Assembly (NCBI RefSeq): GCF_965204195.1
Contig: NZ_OZ241975.1
Location: 930,001-994,000, forward strand
DNA length: 64,000 nucleotides
Reading direction: 5' to 3'
Source of the DNA: Poriferisodalis sp965204195
GTDB lineage: Bacteria; Actinomycetota; Acidimicrobiia; Acidimicrobiales; Poriferisodalaceae
The notes under the pieces are model-generated. The model made no database searches, was not told where the DNA came from, and worked only from the letters and a program-made list of their open reading frames with translations. This document shows, in pieces, positions 1 to 9,443 of the stretch (positions within the stretch are counted from its first letter, which is position 1; every line of letters begins with the position of its first letter). Made by a program: the position numbers and the translations under genes.

Positions 1-4
1 CCGC

Positions 5-91
5 CTAGCCGCGGCCGCAGTTGGGGCGCTTGCCGTGATTGGCTTTGCTGCGGCGCGCCCGGAGCTTTCGCTTGTTGGTGCGCTTCGACAT
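5..91 (-). CDS. Small ribosomal-type protein bL37
   Basis: This 28-residue, strongly basic peptide ends in KANHGKRPN followed by a short CGRG tail. Apart from length, that signature matches bL37, the roughly 24-residue large-subunit protein seen in mycobacterial ribosome structures. It begins with ATG at 91, nine bases after a TAGCCT box, and has no Shine-Dalgarno, so it is probably read from a leaderless transcript. Its stop is TAG at the window edge. It is too short for normal gene finders. The second small actinobacterial ribosomal protein, bS22, lies 8 kb away. Identity rests on the motif and composition; the match was not computed. Confidence 0.85.
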   Translation of the reverse strand: MSKRTNKRKLRARRSKANHGKRPNCGRG

Positions 92-100
92 AGGCGTTTC

Positions 101-106
101 AGGCTA
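101..106 (-). promoter_or_regulatory. -10 box (TAGCCT) of bL37
   Basis: TAGCCT read on the minus strand lies nine bases before the bL37 ATG. It fits the TANNNT plus start-codon pattern seen at many genes in this window. Confidence 0.5.
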
Positions 107-145
107 TCGACAGCGTGCTGGTATCCGGTCGCATCGCCATTGCTT

Positions 146-195
146 CCCGCTCTTGTTCCCCATGCTCATGCAATTGGGCTCACGGGCCCTGGGGC

Positions 196-201
<6 letters not shown>
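146..201 (+). repeat. Interspersed repeat, copy A
   Basis: One of four copies of a roughly 55-110-bp repeat that begins CCCGCTCTTGTTC, contains GGGCTCACGGGCC and ends GGCTCAGCC. This copy overlaps the last codons and stop of the racemase gene (stop at 196-198). The other copies are at 36035-36098 (opposite strand), 43452-43520 and 53870-53982. Copy A is closest to the one at 36035, since both carry the CTCATGCAATTGG-like middle. Confidence 0.75.
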
Positions 202-1335
<1,134 letters not shown>

Positions 1336-1536
1336 GGGTTCCTCCCCGTCTATGGATGTCTCGGGCGCGCACCCGACCCGGCGAAGTCTTGCACGCAGCG
1401 CTCCGCACCGCCCGGCCTGGCGACTGCGCGTTCGCGGCGATCCGTGCGCTGGCCTTCCATGCGCCGCTTTTGCGTGTGCTTTTGCCGCTCCAGGCGGCAT
1501 TTCTGCACCCAAAACGGGCACGGTCGGTGCACTCAC

Positions 1537-1542
1537 TAGCCT
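1537..1542 (+). promoter_or_regulatory. -10 box (TAGCCT) of ychF
   Basis: TAGCCT ends nine bases before the ychF ATG, and there is no Shine-Dalgarno between them. This suggests a leaderless or nearly leaderless transcript. Confidence 0.5.
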
Positions 1543-1551
1543 CGCCCGGCG

Positions 1552-2685
1552 ATGGAGCGCTTTGGGTTCGTGGGTCTGCCCAATGCGGGGAAGTCGTCGT
1601 TGTTCAATTCGCTTGCCGGCGGCGGGGCACTGTCGGCGCCGTACGCCTTTGCCACCACCGATCCGAACGTCGGTGTGGCCCGGGTGCCAGACCCCCGGCT
1701 CGATGCGCTCGCCGAAATGAGTGCCAGCCGCAAGGTGGTGCCCACCACCACGGAGTTCATCGATATCGGCGGGCTCGTGGAGGGCGCCAGCAAGGGCGAG
1801 GGTCTCGGCAACCGTTTCCTGGCGGGGATCCGCGAGGTGGACGCGATCGTCTTCGTGCTCCGCGCTTTCGGTGATCCCGACGTGCCCGGCCCCGCCGACC
1901 CGCTTGAGCACCTTCGCATCGTCGAGACCGAGCTGACGCTGGCGGACCTGGAGTCGGTGGACTCGCGGATCGGCCGCCGCCGCAAAGCAGCACGCAGCCA
2001 GCCGTCCGACACCGCGCTGGCCGAGGAGGTTGCAGCGCTCGACGCCGCGCTTGAACACCTGGCGGCTGGTACGCCGCTGTACCGGGCATGGCCGCTTGGC
2101 GACAAACGCGATTGCGCCGACCAGCACCCGCAGCGTTCTTCCCAGGAATACCCGCATCGAGCGGCGCTGCGGAGCCACTTCCTGCTGACCGACAAGCCGG
2201 TCATGGCAGTGCTGAATCTCGGCGAGGATCAGCTCGATGCAGCGACGGAGCTGGCAGCACCCATTGAGGCCGAGCTGCCGGGTGCGACCGTGCTTCCGTT
2301 GTGTGTGCAACTCGAAGCGGAAGCTGCGCAGCTCGCCGGAGCCGAGCGAACCGAGCTGCTCGAAGGACTCGGTCTGGGCGAGGGCGCGCTGGAGCGCTTC
2401 GTCGCGGCAGCGCACGGCCTGTTGGGTTTGCGCACGTTCCTCACGACGGGCGAGAAGGAATCGCGGGCTTGGACCTTCCGGGCCGGCTGGCGAGCACCGC
2501 AATGCGCCGGGCGGATCCACACCGACTTCGAGCGCGGCTTCATCCGGGCCGAGGTGATCGACTGGGCCGAACTGCTGGATTTAGGCTCGTGGTCTGCCGC
2601 CCGGGACGCCGGTCGCCTGCGAGTCGAGGGGAAGGACTATCCGATGCGCGATGGCGACGTCGTGGAGTTCCGCTTCAACGTGTAG
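1552..2685 (+). CDS. ychF: Redox/ribosome-associated ATPase YchF (OLA1-type)
   Basis: A P-loop protein of 377 residues from the Obg-related YchF family, which binds ATP rather than GTP and associates with ribosomes. The P-loop is GLPNAGKSS (8-16), the switch motif is DIGGLVEG, and the G4-like element is NLGED where GTPases have NKxD. The C-terminal TGS domain ends in MRDGDVVEFRFNV, the family's usual terminus. An insertion of about 20 residues rich in Asp, Arg, Gln and His (around 182-203) sits just before the FLLTDKPVMAVLN strand and makes the protein longer than the usual ~360. The downstream DUF192 gene starts two bases after the stop, so the two are probably co-transcribed. Confidence 0.95.
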   Translation: MERFGFVGLPNAGKSSLFNSLAGGGALSAPYAFATTDPNVGVARVPDPRLDALAEMSASRKVVPTTTEFIDIGGLVEGASKGEGLGNRFLAGIREVDAIVFVLRAFGDPDVPGPADPLEHLRIVETELTLADLESVDSRIGRRRKAARSQPSDTALAEEVAALDAALEHLAAGTPLYRAWPLGDKRDCADQHPQRSSQEYPHRAALRSHFLLTDKPVMAVLNLGEDQLDAATELAAPIEAELPGATVLPLCVQLEAEAAQLAGAERTELLEGLGLGEGALERFVAAAHGLLGLRTFLTTGEKESRAWTFRAGWRAPQCAGRIHTDFERGFIRAEVIDWAELLDLGSWSAARDAGRLRVEGKDYPMRDGDVVEFRFNV

Positions 2686-2687
2686 CC

Positions 2688-3023
2688 ATGCCTTGGCTGG
2701 CGTGCGGGGACCGAGTGGTGGCAAGCCTCGAGGTTGCTCGCACCCGTTCTGAACGCCGGCGTGGCCTGCTGGGGCGCGACGACGTGACCGGGGCGCTGCT
2801 GATCGAGCGGTGCCGATGTGTGCACACCATCGGGATGAGCTTCGACATTGAGGTGTTGTTCTTGGACCGGCAGCGGCGAGTGGTGGACGTGGTGCGAATG
2901 CCGCCGGGACGCATCGGGCGGCCGAGGCTGAGCGCCCGATCGGTCATCGAAGCCCGGGCGGGCGCGAGCGAACGCTGGGGCCTGGCCGTGGGAGACACGC
3001 TCGACGTCCGGCTCGACGCATGA
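2688..3023 (+). CDS. DUF192/UPF0127 family protein
   Basis: A 111-residue protein with the DUF192 pattern: ARTRSERRRGLLGRDD near the N-terminus, then CVHTIGMSFDIEVLFLD, and an IEARAGASERWGLAVGD segment towards the end. The biochemical role of this family is not established. Many members are exported, but this one has no signal peptide and looks cytoplasmic. It begins two bases after ychF stops and ends in an ATGA overlap with rsmI, so ychF-DUF192-rsmI look like one transcript. The start was taken at the ATG next to the ychF stop because the longer upstream reading frame overlaps ychF out of phase. Confidence 0.82.
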   Translation: MPWLACGDRVVASLEVARTRSERRRGLLGRDDVTGALLIERCRCVHTIGMSFDIEVLFLDRQRRVVDVVRMPPGRIGRPRLSARSVIEARAGASERWGLAVGDTLDVRLDA

Positions 3024-3877
3024 GCGAGAACGAGCCCCGGCTGTGGCTGGTTGCCACACCCATCGGCAACCTTGATGACATCGCCCCGCGGGCAGTCGAG
3101 GTGCTGTCGTCGGTGTCATTCGTGGCCTGCGAGGACATCCGCCGCAGCGGCCTGCTGCTGCAGCGGCTGGGCATCGCCGGACGGCGGCTGGTGGCAATGC
3201 ATGAACACAACGAAGCCACCGTCGCCGCAGAGATCGTGCAGCGTTTGGCGGCGGGGGAGACAGCGGCGTACGTCACCGATGCTGGCATGCCCACGGTGTC
3301 CGATCCGGGACAGCGACTGGTCGCGGCGGCATCGGCGGCAGGCATCGGCGTCAGCGCCGTCCCGGGGCCGTCGGCGCCGGTGGCGGCGTTGGCCATCTCG
3401 GGCCTGCCGACAGATCGCTGGGTCATGGAAGGATTCCTGCCCCGCAAGGGGACAGTCCGCAATCAACGACTTGAAGGGATCGCCGCCGAGCAGCGAACAG
3501 TGGTCCTGCTGGAGTCACCCAGGCGGCTCGGCACCACACTCGAAGACCTGGCTGCGGTCTGCGGCGCGGACCGTCGGGCAGTCGTCGTCCGCGAACTCAC
3601 CAAGCTCCATGAAGAAGTGGCGCGCGGCACTGTCGCCGAGCTGGCAGCCCAGTTCGCCGAACCGCCCAAGGGTGAGATCGTCGTGGTTCTCGGCCCAGCG
3701 ACCTCGCGACCCCCGTCCGACGAGCAGATAACCGCCGAACTGGCTGCTGAGCTGGAAGCCGGTTCCAGCGCCCGCGACGCCGCGGCAATCGTCGCAGAGC
3801 GTCTCGGCGTGGCCCGCAATCGCACCTATCGCTTGTCCACCGAGTTAGCCCGCTCCCTCGATCCCCGGATGCCGTAG
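3020..3877 (+). CDS. rsmI: 16S rRNA (cytidine1402-2'-O)-methyltransferase
   Basis: At 285 residues this has normal length for RsmI, a class III (tetrapyrrole-methylase fold) enzyme that 2'-O-methylates C1402 in the ribosomal P site. Diagnostic segments are LVATPIGNLDDI at the N-terminus, FVACEDIRRS, YVTDAGMPTVSDPG (SAM binding) and VPGPSAPVAALAISGLP, followed by LLESPRRLGTTL. The ATG overlaps the DUF192 stop by four bases, implying translational coupling. In mycobacteria the equivalent gene (Rv1003) lies near metG, tatD and rsmA, as here. Confidence 0.95.
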   Translation: MSENEPRLWLVATPIGNLDDIAPRAVEVLSSVSFVACEDIRRSGLLLQRLGIAGRRLVAMHEHNEATVAAEIVQRLAAGETAAYVTDAGMPTVSDPGQRLVAAASAAGIGVSAVPGPSAPVAALAISGLPTDRWVMEGFLPRKGTVRNQRLEGIAAEQRTVVLLESPRRLGTTLEDLAAVCGADRRAVVVRELTKLHEEVARGTVAELAAQFAEPPKGEIVVVLGPATSRPPSDEQITAELAAELEAGSSARDAAAIVAERLGVARNRTYRLSTELARSLDPRMP

Positions 3878-3924
3878 CGGCGGGCGGACGGTGAATTCCT
3901 GCGAGCGGCATTGGTGCTCGTCAG

Positions 3925-3930
3925 TACCCT
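3925..3930 (+). promoter_or_regulatory. -10 box (TACCCT) of metG
   Basis: TACCCT lies six bases before the GTG start of metG, which has no ribosome-binding site. This suggests a leaderless transcript. Confidence 0.5.
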
Positions 3931-3936
3931 GAACCG

Positions 3937-5436
3937 GTGACCTCCTACTACGTCACGACGCCGATCTACTACGTGAACGACGCGCCCCACATCGGGCACG
4001 CGTACACGACGATCACCGCTGACGCGATCGCTCGCTGGAATCGGCTGTGCGGTTGCGACGTCATGTTCCTGACCGGCACCGATGAGCACGGCCTCAAGGT
4101 GCAGCGAGCTGCCGAGCAGAACGGCTGCACTCCCATCGAATGGGCCGATCGCACCGTGGTGCGCTTCCAGGAGGCGTGGCAGCAGCTCGACATCGCCAAC
4201 GACGACTTCATCCGCACCAGCGAGCCCCGCCATCACCACTCGGTCCAGCAGCTGCTGCAGGCCTGCTACGACAACGGCGACATCACGCTGCAGACGTATG
4301 AAGGCCTGTACTGCGTGAGCTGCGAGGCCTACTACACCGAGGACGACCTCGACAACGGCATGTGCCCCATCCACCGCCGGCCGGTCGAGCACGTCTCGGA
4401 GGAGAACTACTTCTTCTCGCTCAGCCGCTACGAAAAGCCCCTGCTTGACTGGTACGAAGCGCATCCCGACTTCGTCGTGCCGACGACCAAGCGCAACGAG
4501 GCATTGGGGTTCATCCGCAGCGGGTTGCAGGACTTCTCCATCAGCCGCACGTCGCTGGACTGGGGCATCCCGATTCCGTGGGATCCGAGCCATGTCACCT
4601 ACGTCTGGTTCGACGCGCTGACCAACTACATCACCGCCGCTGGGTACGCCAGCGACGATGCACAGTTCGCGCATCGCTGGCCGGGTGTGCACCTGATCGG
4701 CAAGGACATCCTCCGCTTCCATTGCGTGTACTGGCCGGCGATGCTGATGAGCGCTGGCGTGCTGCCGCCGGAGCGGGTACATGTGCACGGCTTCCTGCTC
4801 GTCGGCGGCGAGAAGATGGCGAAGTCGGCGCTCAACCAGATCGCCCCGGGCGACCTGGTGGACGATTTCGGCAGCGACGGCGTGCGGCACCACTTCCTGC
4901 ACGATCAGCCCTTCGGCCCCGATGGCGATTTCTCCTACGAAGGGATGGTTGCCCGCTACAACGCCGACCTGGCGAACAACCTGGGCAACCTGATGAGCCG
5001 GGTGGCCACCGTGGTCGGCCGCAAGTGCGGCGGCGTCGGGCCGGCGCCTCGTGCCGACAGCCCGCTGGCGGGCGCGGTAGTCGAGTGCGTAGCCGAGACG
5101 GCCGACGCTTGGGAGCGCTTGGCGCCGTCGGAAGCCCTCGACGCCACCTGGCGCATCATCCGCGAGACCAACGCGATGCTCGAGGATGCCGAGCCGTGGA
5201 AGGCCGATCCGGGTCCCGAGACTGACGCCGTGCTGGGCGATGCACTGGAGGCACTGCGCATCGTGGCGGTACTCGCATCTGTGGCGACGCCGAGGGGCTG
5301 TGACGAGGTGTGGCGGCGCATCGGCATGGAGGGCTCGGTTGCCGGTCAGCGGCTGCCCGAAGCTGCGGCCTGGGGGGGTTACCCCGGCGGCCTGCCGGTG
5401 TCGACCGGCGAGCCCCTGTACCCCCGGATTCGCTGA
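3937..5436 (+). CDS. metG: Methionyl-tRNA synthetase
   Basis: A class I aminoacyl-tRNA synthetase of 499 residues that charges tRNA-Met. The HIGH signature is HIGH at 18-21 and the KMSKS-like loop is KMAKS at 293-297. Between them is CVSCEAYYTED...GMCPIHRRP, a degenerate zinc-knuckle insertion in which the second CxxC appears as CPIH. The C-terminus is the helical anticodon-binding domain, and the tRNA-binding EMAP/Trbp111 extension found in some MetG proteins is absent. The GTG start at 3937 leaves the usual family start (VTTPIYYVNDAPHIGHAYT-like) close to the N-terminus and follows a TACCCT box directly. tatD follows after about 90 bases. Confidence 0.96.
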   Translation: MTSYYVTTPIYYVNDAPHIGHAYTTITADAIARWNRLCGCDVMFLTGTDEHGLKVQRAAEQNGCTPIEWADRTVVRFQEAWQQLDIANDDFIRTSEPRHHHSVQQLLQACYDNGDITLQTYEGLYCVSCEAYYTEDDLDNGMCPIHRRPVEHVSEENYFFSLSRYEKPLLDWYEAHPDFVVPTTKRNEALGFIRSGLQDFSISRTSLDWGIPIPWDPSHVTYVWFDALTNYITAAGYASDDAQFAHRWPGVHLIGKDILRFHCVYWPAMLMSAGVLPPERVHVHGFLLVGGEKMAKSALNQIAPGDLVDDFGSDGVRHHFLHDQPFGPDGDFSYEGMVARYNADLANNLGNLMSRVATVVGRKCGGVGPAPRADSPLAGAVVECVAETADAWERLAPSEALDATWRIIRETNAMLEDAEPWKADPGPETDAVLGDALEALRIVAVLASVATPRGCDEVWRRIGMEGSVAGQRLPEAAAWGGYPGGLPVSTGEPLYPRIR

Positions 5437-5525
5437 CCGGCTATGCGTTCGAGGAATGAACCGGCTGCGCACATGACTGCTGGGAATGCCTTGCTGTCTC
5501 GTGACGATCCGAGAATGGGCAGGCG

Positions 5526-6332
5526 ATGAGCGACACGCAGCCCGAAGTGTGGGTCGACAGTCACTGTCATCTGTGGGAAGACAGTGCCGAACTGGTGGCC
5601 GAGGCGCATCGGGACGGCGTGGCCTGGGTGGTCGACATCGGCACCGATGTCGAGCGCAGCCTCGCGGCGTTGGATCGCTCCCGCACGCTGCCGGGCGTCG
5701 CAGCCACCGTCGGCCTGCACCCCCACGACGCCGACGACGGCCCCGCAGCGCTCGACGTGCTCGAACAGCTCATCGCCGACGCAGGAGCGGCTGGCGCGGG
5801 CGGCACAGGGCTCGTCGCCGTCGGCGAGTGCGGACTCGACTACTACTACGAGCACTCGGATCGGGCCAGCCAGCGCGAGGCATTCGCCGCCCAGATCGCG
5901 ATGGCGCACCGCTACGAGTTGGCGCTGGTAATCCACAGCCGCGATGCCTGGGAAGACACCTTCGACGTGCTCGACGCTGAAGGTGTGCCCCCCGGCACGG
6001 TGTTCCACTGCTTCACCGGCGGACCCGACGAGGCGCGTGCGGCACTTGACCGGGGCGCTTCGGTGTCGTTCAGCGGGATCGTGTCATTCCGCAACGCGGC
6101 CGAGATCCGCGACGCCGCAGCGCTCGTTCCCGCCGACCGCTACCTGGTCGAAACCGACGCGCCCTACCTGGCGCCGGTGCCCAAGCGGGGGAAGCAGAAC
6201 CGGCCGAGTTGGGTGCGTTTCGTGGGCGAAGCCGTCGCGGCCGCCCGTGGCCTATCCACCGCCCAGGTCGCTGCTGAAACTACGGCCAACGCTCAGCGCA
6301 TCTTCGGACTGGGTGAGCCCGCGGCTTCATGA
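5526..6332 (+). CDS. tatD: TatD family hydrolase/DNase
   Basis: A TIM-barrel metal-dependent hydrolase of 268 residues. Metal ligands typical of the family are visible: VDSHCHLW (His13, His15), GECGLDYYY, LVIHSRDA, HCFTGG and VETDAPYLAP. Family members act as 3'-5' exonucleases or on D-aminoacyl-tRNA, so the precise substrate is open. The ATG is in the context GGGCAGGCG-ATG, and the stop overlaps the rsmA start by four bases (ATGA). In mycobacteria an rpfB gene lies between tatD and rsmA; none is present here. Confidence 0.94.
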   Translation: MSDTQPEVWVDSHCHLWEDSAELVAEAHRDGVAWVVDIGTDVERSLAALDRSRTLPGVAATVGLHPHDADDGPAALDVLEQLIADAGAAGAGGTGLVAVGECGLDYYYEHSDRASQREAFAAQIAMAHRYELALVIHSRDAWEDTFDVLDAEGVPPGTVFHCFTGGPDEARAALDRGASVSFSGIVSFRNAAEIRDAAALVPADRYLVETDAPYLAPVPKRGKQNRPSWVRFVGEAVAAARGLSTAQVAAETTANAQRIFGLGEPAAS

Positions 6333-7222
6333 CCGGCCGGCTGCTGACCCTGCCTGCCACCAAGGAACTGCTGGAACGAGCCGGCATCGCACCCCGCCGC
6401 AGCCTCGGTCAGAACTTTGTGGTCGATCCGAATACCGTCCGCCGCATCGCACGTCTTGCAGATGTCGGCCCGGACGACCGCGTGGTGGAGATCGGTGCTG
6501 GTCTGGGCTCGCTGACGCTGGCCTTGGCTGAGACGGGTGCCGAGGTGGTCGCGGTCGAGACTGACGGTCGCCTCGTGCCGCTCCTGCGCGAGGTGGTGAG
6601 TGCATTCCCGACGGGCTGCGAGCTGAGCGCCACGGAACCTGGTGCCTCGAAGCCGCATCCGGTGCAGATTGTGCACGCCGATGCGCGGCACATGGACTGG
6701 AGTGCGCTCCTGTCGGGCAGCGGGTGGCACGTCGTCGCGAACCTGCCGTACAACATCGCGACCTCGCTGGTGCTGACCGTGCTCGATGAGGTGCCGGCCG
6801 TCACCCGGCTGCTGGTGATGTGCCAGCGCGAAGCCGCCGAGCGATTGGCGGCGGCGCCCGGCAGCGGTGCGTACGGCGCCGTCTCCGTTCGGGTCGCGAT
6901 CCACGCTGACGCCGAACTGGCCGGCGCGGTGCCGGCCATGGTGTTCTATCCCCGACCCGATGTGGAATCCGCGCTGGTGCGGATCACACGGCGGACACCG
7001 CTCATCGAATCAGTCGTGCGAAACGAGATCGACCGCTTGGTCACGACCGCGTTCGCGCGCCGCCGCCAGATGCTGCGCCGCACGTTGCGAGGTGCCGTCG
7101 ATGACGCCGACCGCACGCTCGCAGCAGCCGGCGTGGATCCGACCGACCGACCCGAACGGCTCGGACTCGACCAGTGGATCAGGCTTGCCGAGGTCTCTCT
7201 CGCAGCTCGGACGAGGGGCTGA
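6329..7222 (+). CDS. rsmA: 16S rRNA (adenine1518/1519-N6)-dimethyltransferase
   Basis: RsmA/KsgA dimethylates A1518 and A1519 near the 3' end of 16S rRNA during 30S maturation. This 297-residue protein carries ARRSLGQNFV at the N-terminus, the SAM motif VVEIGAGLGSLTLALAE, and the catalytic NLPYN box starting at Asn138. The C-terminal arm includes RRQMLRRTLRG. A linker of about 20 residues (ELSATEPGASKPHPVQ region) is longer than in E. coli. It is translationally coupled to tatD, and ispE starts about ten bases downstream, an order shared with many actinobacteria. Confidence 0.96.
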   Translation: MTGRLLTLPATKELLERAGIAPRRSLGQNFVVDPNTVRRIARLADVGPDDRVVEIGAGLGSLTLALAETGAEVVAVETDGRLVPLLREVVSAFPTGCELSATEPGASKPHPVQIVHADARHMDWSALLSGSGWHVVANLPYNIATSLVLTVLDEVPAVTRLLVMCQREAAERLAAAPGSGAYGAVSVRVAIHADAELAGAVPAMVFYPRPDVESALVRITRRTPLIESVVRNEIDRLVTTAFARRRQMLRRTLRGAVDDADRTLAAAGVDPTDRPERLGLDQWIRLAEVSLAARTRG

Positions 7223-7232
7223 ATCCGCTTTG

Positions 7233-8102
7233 GTGACCGGGGAGGCTGCACACACCGCTCCGGTCCGGATGCTGGCGCCGGCCAAACTGACGCTGTCGCT
7301 GCGCATCACCGGCACCCGGGCGGACGGTTATCACTTCATCGATGCCGAGATGGTGACGCTCGATCTGTGCGACGAGGTCATCGTGCACCGCAGCTCGCAG
7401 CAGTCGGTCGAGATTGTTCCGGCTCCCGCAGCGAATGGACCCGCTGGCGCAACGACCGAATGGGGCATCCCTGCTGACAGGTCGAATCTGGTGATCCGGG
7501 CGCTGGAGCTTGCTGGCAGGACCGCCCACGTCGAGGTCCGCAAGCGCATCCCGCCCGGCGCGGGCCTGGGCGGGGGATCGGCCGACGCAGCCGCAGTGCT
7601 CCGCTGGGCCAATCGGATGACTGCCATCGAGACCGCTGAGGCAGCGGCCACGGGCTCGACGTCTCGTCCCCAGACGCGCGCCATCGTCACACCGCAACAG
7701 GCGGCGTCGCTGGGTGCGGACGTGGCGTTCTGCCTCGTCGGCGGCCGTGCCCGCGTCACCGGCGTCGGTGAGCACATCGAGCCGCTCCCGTTCCGGGACC
7801 AGTCGTTCCTGTTGTGGATGCCGCCGCTTCAGGTCGACACAGCGGCGGTGTACGGGACATGGGACGAGCTCGGCGGCCCGGCTGGCGATCGTTCCAACGA
7901 CCTAGAGCCAGCCGCAGTGGCCCTTCACCCTGAGCTCGCCGCGTGGCGCGATGAGTTGGCTCGGATCTTCGGGCGCCGGCCGCAGCTAGCCGGCAGCGGC
8001 GGCACTTGGTTCATCCCTGCACCGTTCGGCGTACGCGTGCCGCGGATGGCCGGCGACGGCGTGCGCGCCGCCGAGGCCCGGGCCATCGGGCGGCTCCACT
8101 AG
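7233..8102 (+). CDS. ispE: 4-diphosphocytidyl-2-C-methyl-D-erythritol kinase
   Basis: A GHMP-family kinase that phosphorylates CDP-methylerythritol in the MEP isoprenoid pathway. Visible family motifs are APAKLTLSLRITG near the N-terminus, the ATP-binding PPGAGLGGGSADAAAVL, and a C-terminal LAGSGGTWF in place of the usual GSGxTVF. With the GTG at 7233 the product is 289 residues. An ATG at 7269 (MLAPAKL) is an alternative that fits family N-termini equally well, and neither has a clear Shine-Dalgarno. It follows rsmA by ten bases and converges on bS22. Confidence 0.92.
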   Translation: MTGEAAHTAPVRMLAPAKLTLSLRITGTRADGYHFIDAEMVTLDLCDEVIVHRSSQQSVEIVPAPAANGPAGATTEWGIPADRSNLVIRALELAGRTAHVEVRKRIPPGAGLGGGSADAAAVLRWANRMTAIETAEAAATGSTSRPQTRAIVTPQQAASLGADVAFCLVGGRARVTGVGEHIEPLPFRDQSFLLWMPPLQVDTAAVYGTWDELGGPAGDRSNDLEPAAVALHPELAAWRDELARIFGRRPQLAGSGGTWFIPAPFGVRVPRMAGDGVRAAEARAIGRLH

Positions 8103-8128
8103 CTGGCGGCTGCCCCGATGGCTAGAGG

Positions 8129-8224
8129 TCAGCGGTTGCGACGCTGGTAGCGCGTCCGCCGCAGCATCTTGCGGTGCTTCTTCTTGCGCATCCGCTTGCG
8201 GCGCTTCTTGACCAGCGATCCCAT
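8129..8224 (-). CDS. Small ribosomal protein bS22 (AURKAIP1/COX24-like)
   Basis: A 31-residue lysine/arginine-rich peptide, starting MGSLVKKRRKRMRKKKHRK and continuing MLRRTRYQRRNR. This is the AURKAIP1/COX24 motif carried by bS22, a 30S protein seen near the decoding centre in mycobacterial ribosomes. It runs against ispE with a 26-base gap. A TAGGTT box ends nine bases before the ATG, so it is probably leaderless. It is easily missed because of its length. Compared with the mycobacterial version from memory, the core is nearly identical. Confidence 0.92.
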   Translation of the reverse strand: MGSLVKKRRKRMRKKKHRKMLRRTRYQRRNR

Positions 8225-8233
8225 GGAGGCACG

Positions 8234-8239
8234 AACCTA
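8234..8239 (-). promoter_or_regulatory. -10 box (TAGGTT) of bS22
   Basis: TAGGTT on the minus strand is separated from the bS22 ATG by nine bases, the same arrangement as at bL37. Confidence 0.5.
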
Positions 8240-8342
8240 GCGTCTCCGGCTCGCTCTGCCACGAGCGAAATTCGTGACGATGGCGCCGGAGCGGGTCGCT
8301 ACCCTCGATCCACAGACAGCCCGCCTGCAGAGACAGGCGCTA

Positions 8343-8414
8343 TCGGGGATCGTTCAATTGGTAGGACATCGGGTTTTGGTCCCGGCAATGGAGGTTCGAG
8401 TCCTCCTCCCCGAA
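8343..8414 (+). tRNA. tRNA-Gln (anticodon TTG)
   Basis: A complete 72-base cloverleaf. The acceptor arms TCGGGGA/TCCCCGA pair over seven bases with discriminator A. The D arm is GTTC/GGAC, the anticodon stem TCGGG/CCCGG with loop TTTTGGT (anticodon TTG), and the T arm GGAGG/CCTCC with loop TTCGAGT. The genomic sequence continues CCC, so the CCA end is not encoded. Confidence 0.97.
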
Positions 8415-8443
8415 CCCCGCCATTCGCATATCGAAATCGCACG

Positions 8444-9229
8444 ATGGCGCCAGACGCCATGACGCCTGGCTCGATGAAGCGGCCGTGCGCGGCCATCGTG
8501 CTGGCGGCCGGGGCCGGCACCCGCATGGACTCGGAGCTGCCAAAGCCGCTCCACCCGATCGGTGGCCGCGCCATGGTGCTGCGAGTGCTGGACGCGCTGG
8601 CCGGCGTTGACGCGGAGCCGGTGGTGGTGGTGGTTGGGCACGGCGCGGCCCAAGTCCGTCAAGCGGTTGGGGCGGCGGCCCCCCAAGGTGACCGGCTGGT
8701 GTTCGTGACCCAGCCCGAGCAGCTCGGCACCGGCGACGCAGCACGCGTCGGTCTATTGGCACTGGACCCGCACCCAGAGGCCAGCGACGTCCTGGTGTTG
8801 CCGGGCGACACGCCGTTGCTGCGAGCGGGGACGCTGCGACACGTGGTCGCTGAGCGACGCCGCGTCGACGCTGCCGTCAGTTTGCTGACGGCTCAGGTCG
8901 GCGACCCCACCGGCTACGGCCGCATCGTGCGCACTGCGACCGGTCTCACCGTGGTGGAGCAACGCGATGCGACGCCATCGGTAGCGCAGATCAACGAGAT
9001 CAATGCCGGCGTGTATTGCTTCGACGTGGCCAAGCTGCGCCGGGTGCTGCCGCAGGTGCGCCAAGCGAACGCCGCCTCGGAGTACTACCTCCCCGACGTC
9101 ATCGGCCTGCTCGGCCGCAGCGGCGAGCCGATCACCGCAGTGGCCCTCGACGATGTGTCCGAGGCGATGGGCGTGAACGATGCCGATCAGCTGGCGGCCT
9201 GCGAAGCCGCGCTGGCCGCCCGAGCGTGA
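8444..9229 (+). CDS. glmU: GlmU-type N-acetylglucosamine-1-P uridylyltransferase, N-terminal domain only
   Basis: This is the pyrophosphorylase half of GlmU, which makes UDP-GlcNAc from UTP and GlcNAc-1-P for cell-wall synthesis. LAAGAGTRMDSELPKPLHP, PEQLGTGDA, GDTPLL, GYGRIV, NEINAGVYCFD and EAMGVNDADQLA are all in the expected order. The protein stops at 261 residues, immediately after the point where full-length GlmU (about 450) enters its left-handed beta-helix acetyltransferase domain. No such domain follows in any frame before prs. Glucosamine-1-P acetylation would therefore need a separate enzyme. In-frame starts exist at 8444, 8459 and 8474 with no clear ribosome-binding site. A related nucleotidyltransferase remains possible. 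Confidence 0.85.
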   Translation: MAPDAMTPGSMKRPCAAIVLAAGAGTRMDSELPKPLHPIGGRAMVLRVLDALAGVDAEPVVVVVGHGAAQVRQAVGAAAPQGDRLVFVTQPEQLGTGDAARVGLLALDPHPEASDVLVLPGDTPLLRAGTLRHVVAERRRVDAAVSLLTAQVGDPTGYGRIVRTATGLTVVEQRDATPSVAQINEINAGVYCFDVAKLRRVLPQVRQANAASEYYLPDVIGLLGRSGEPITAVALDDVSEAMGVNDADQLAACEAALAARA

Positions 9230-9302
9230 CGCACAGGGATGTGCAAGCGCCGGCATACCCCTCTACCGGCGGAAACTCTGGGGTTCTGAGAGTGCGTTGG
9301 GG

Positions 9303-9308
9303 TAGTCT
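9303..9308 (+). promoter_or_regulatory. Putative -10 box (TAGTCT) of prs-rplY-pth-mfd
   Basis: TAGTCT follows TTGGGG in the gap after glmU and would give prs a leader of about 130 bases that ends in a Shine-Dalgarno. Unlike the leaderless genes nearby, the box is far from the start codon. I see no recognisable riboswitch in the leader. Confidence 0.35.
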
Positions 9309-9443
9309 CGAATTGTCGCCGGACTGCTGAACATGCCGCCAAAACCCATTGCCGAGCGTTCCGCCCAGCCCTCAGCTAGTGCTGCTTCGAGCGCGTCTGC
9401 GTCAAGCACGGCGCTCAGGGGACTGCTGCGAAAGGAACACGCA

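Noticed and set aside
8343..8414. tRNA-Gln or tRNA-Leu as an integration site for a mobile island
   Set aside because: No integrase gene or duplicated tRNA end is next to either tRNA.
9309..9443. Riboswitch in the prs leader
   Set aside because: The leader is long enough, but I see no known aptamer motif or terminator/antiterminator pair. An in-frame ATG at 9333 instead gives a low-complexity extension without support.
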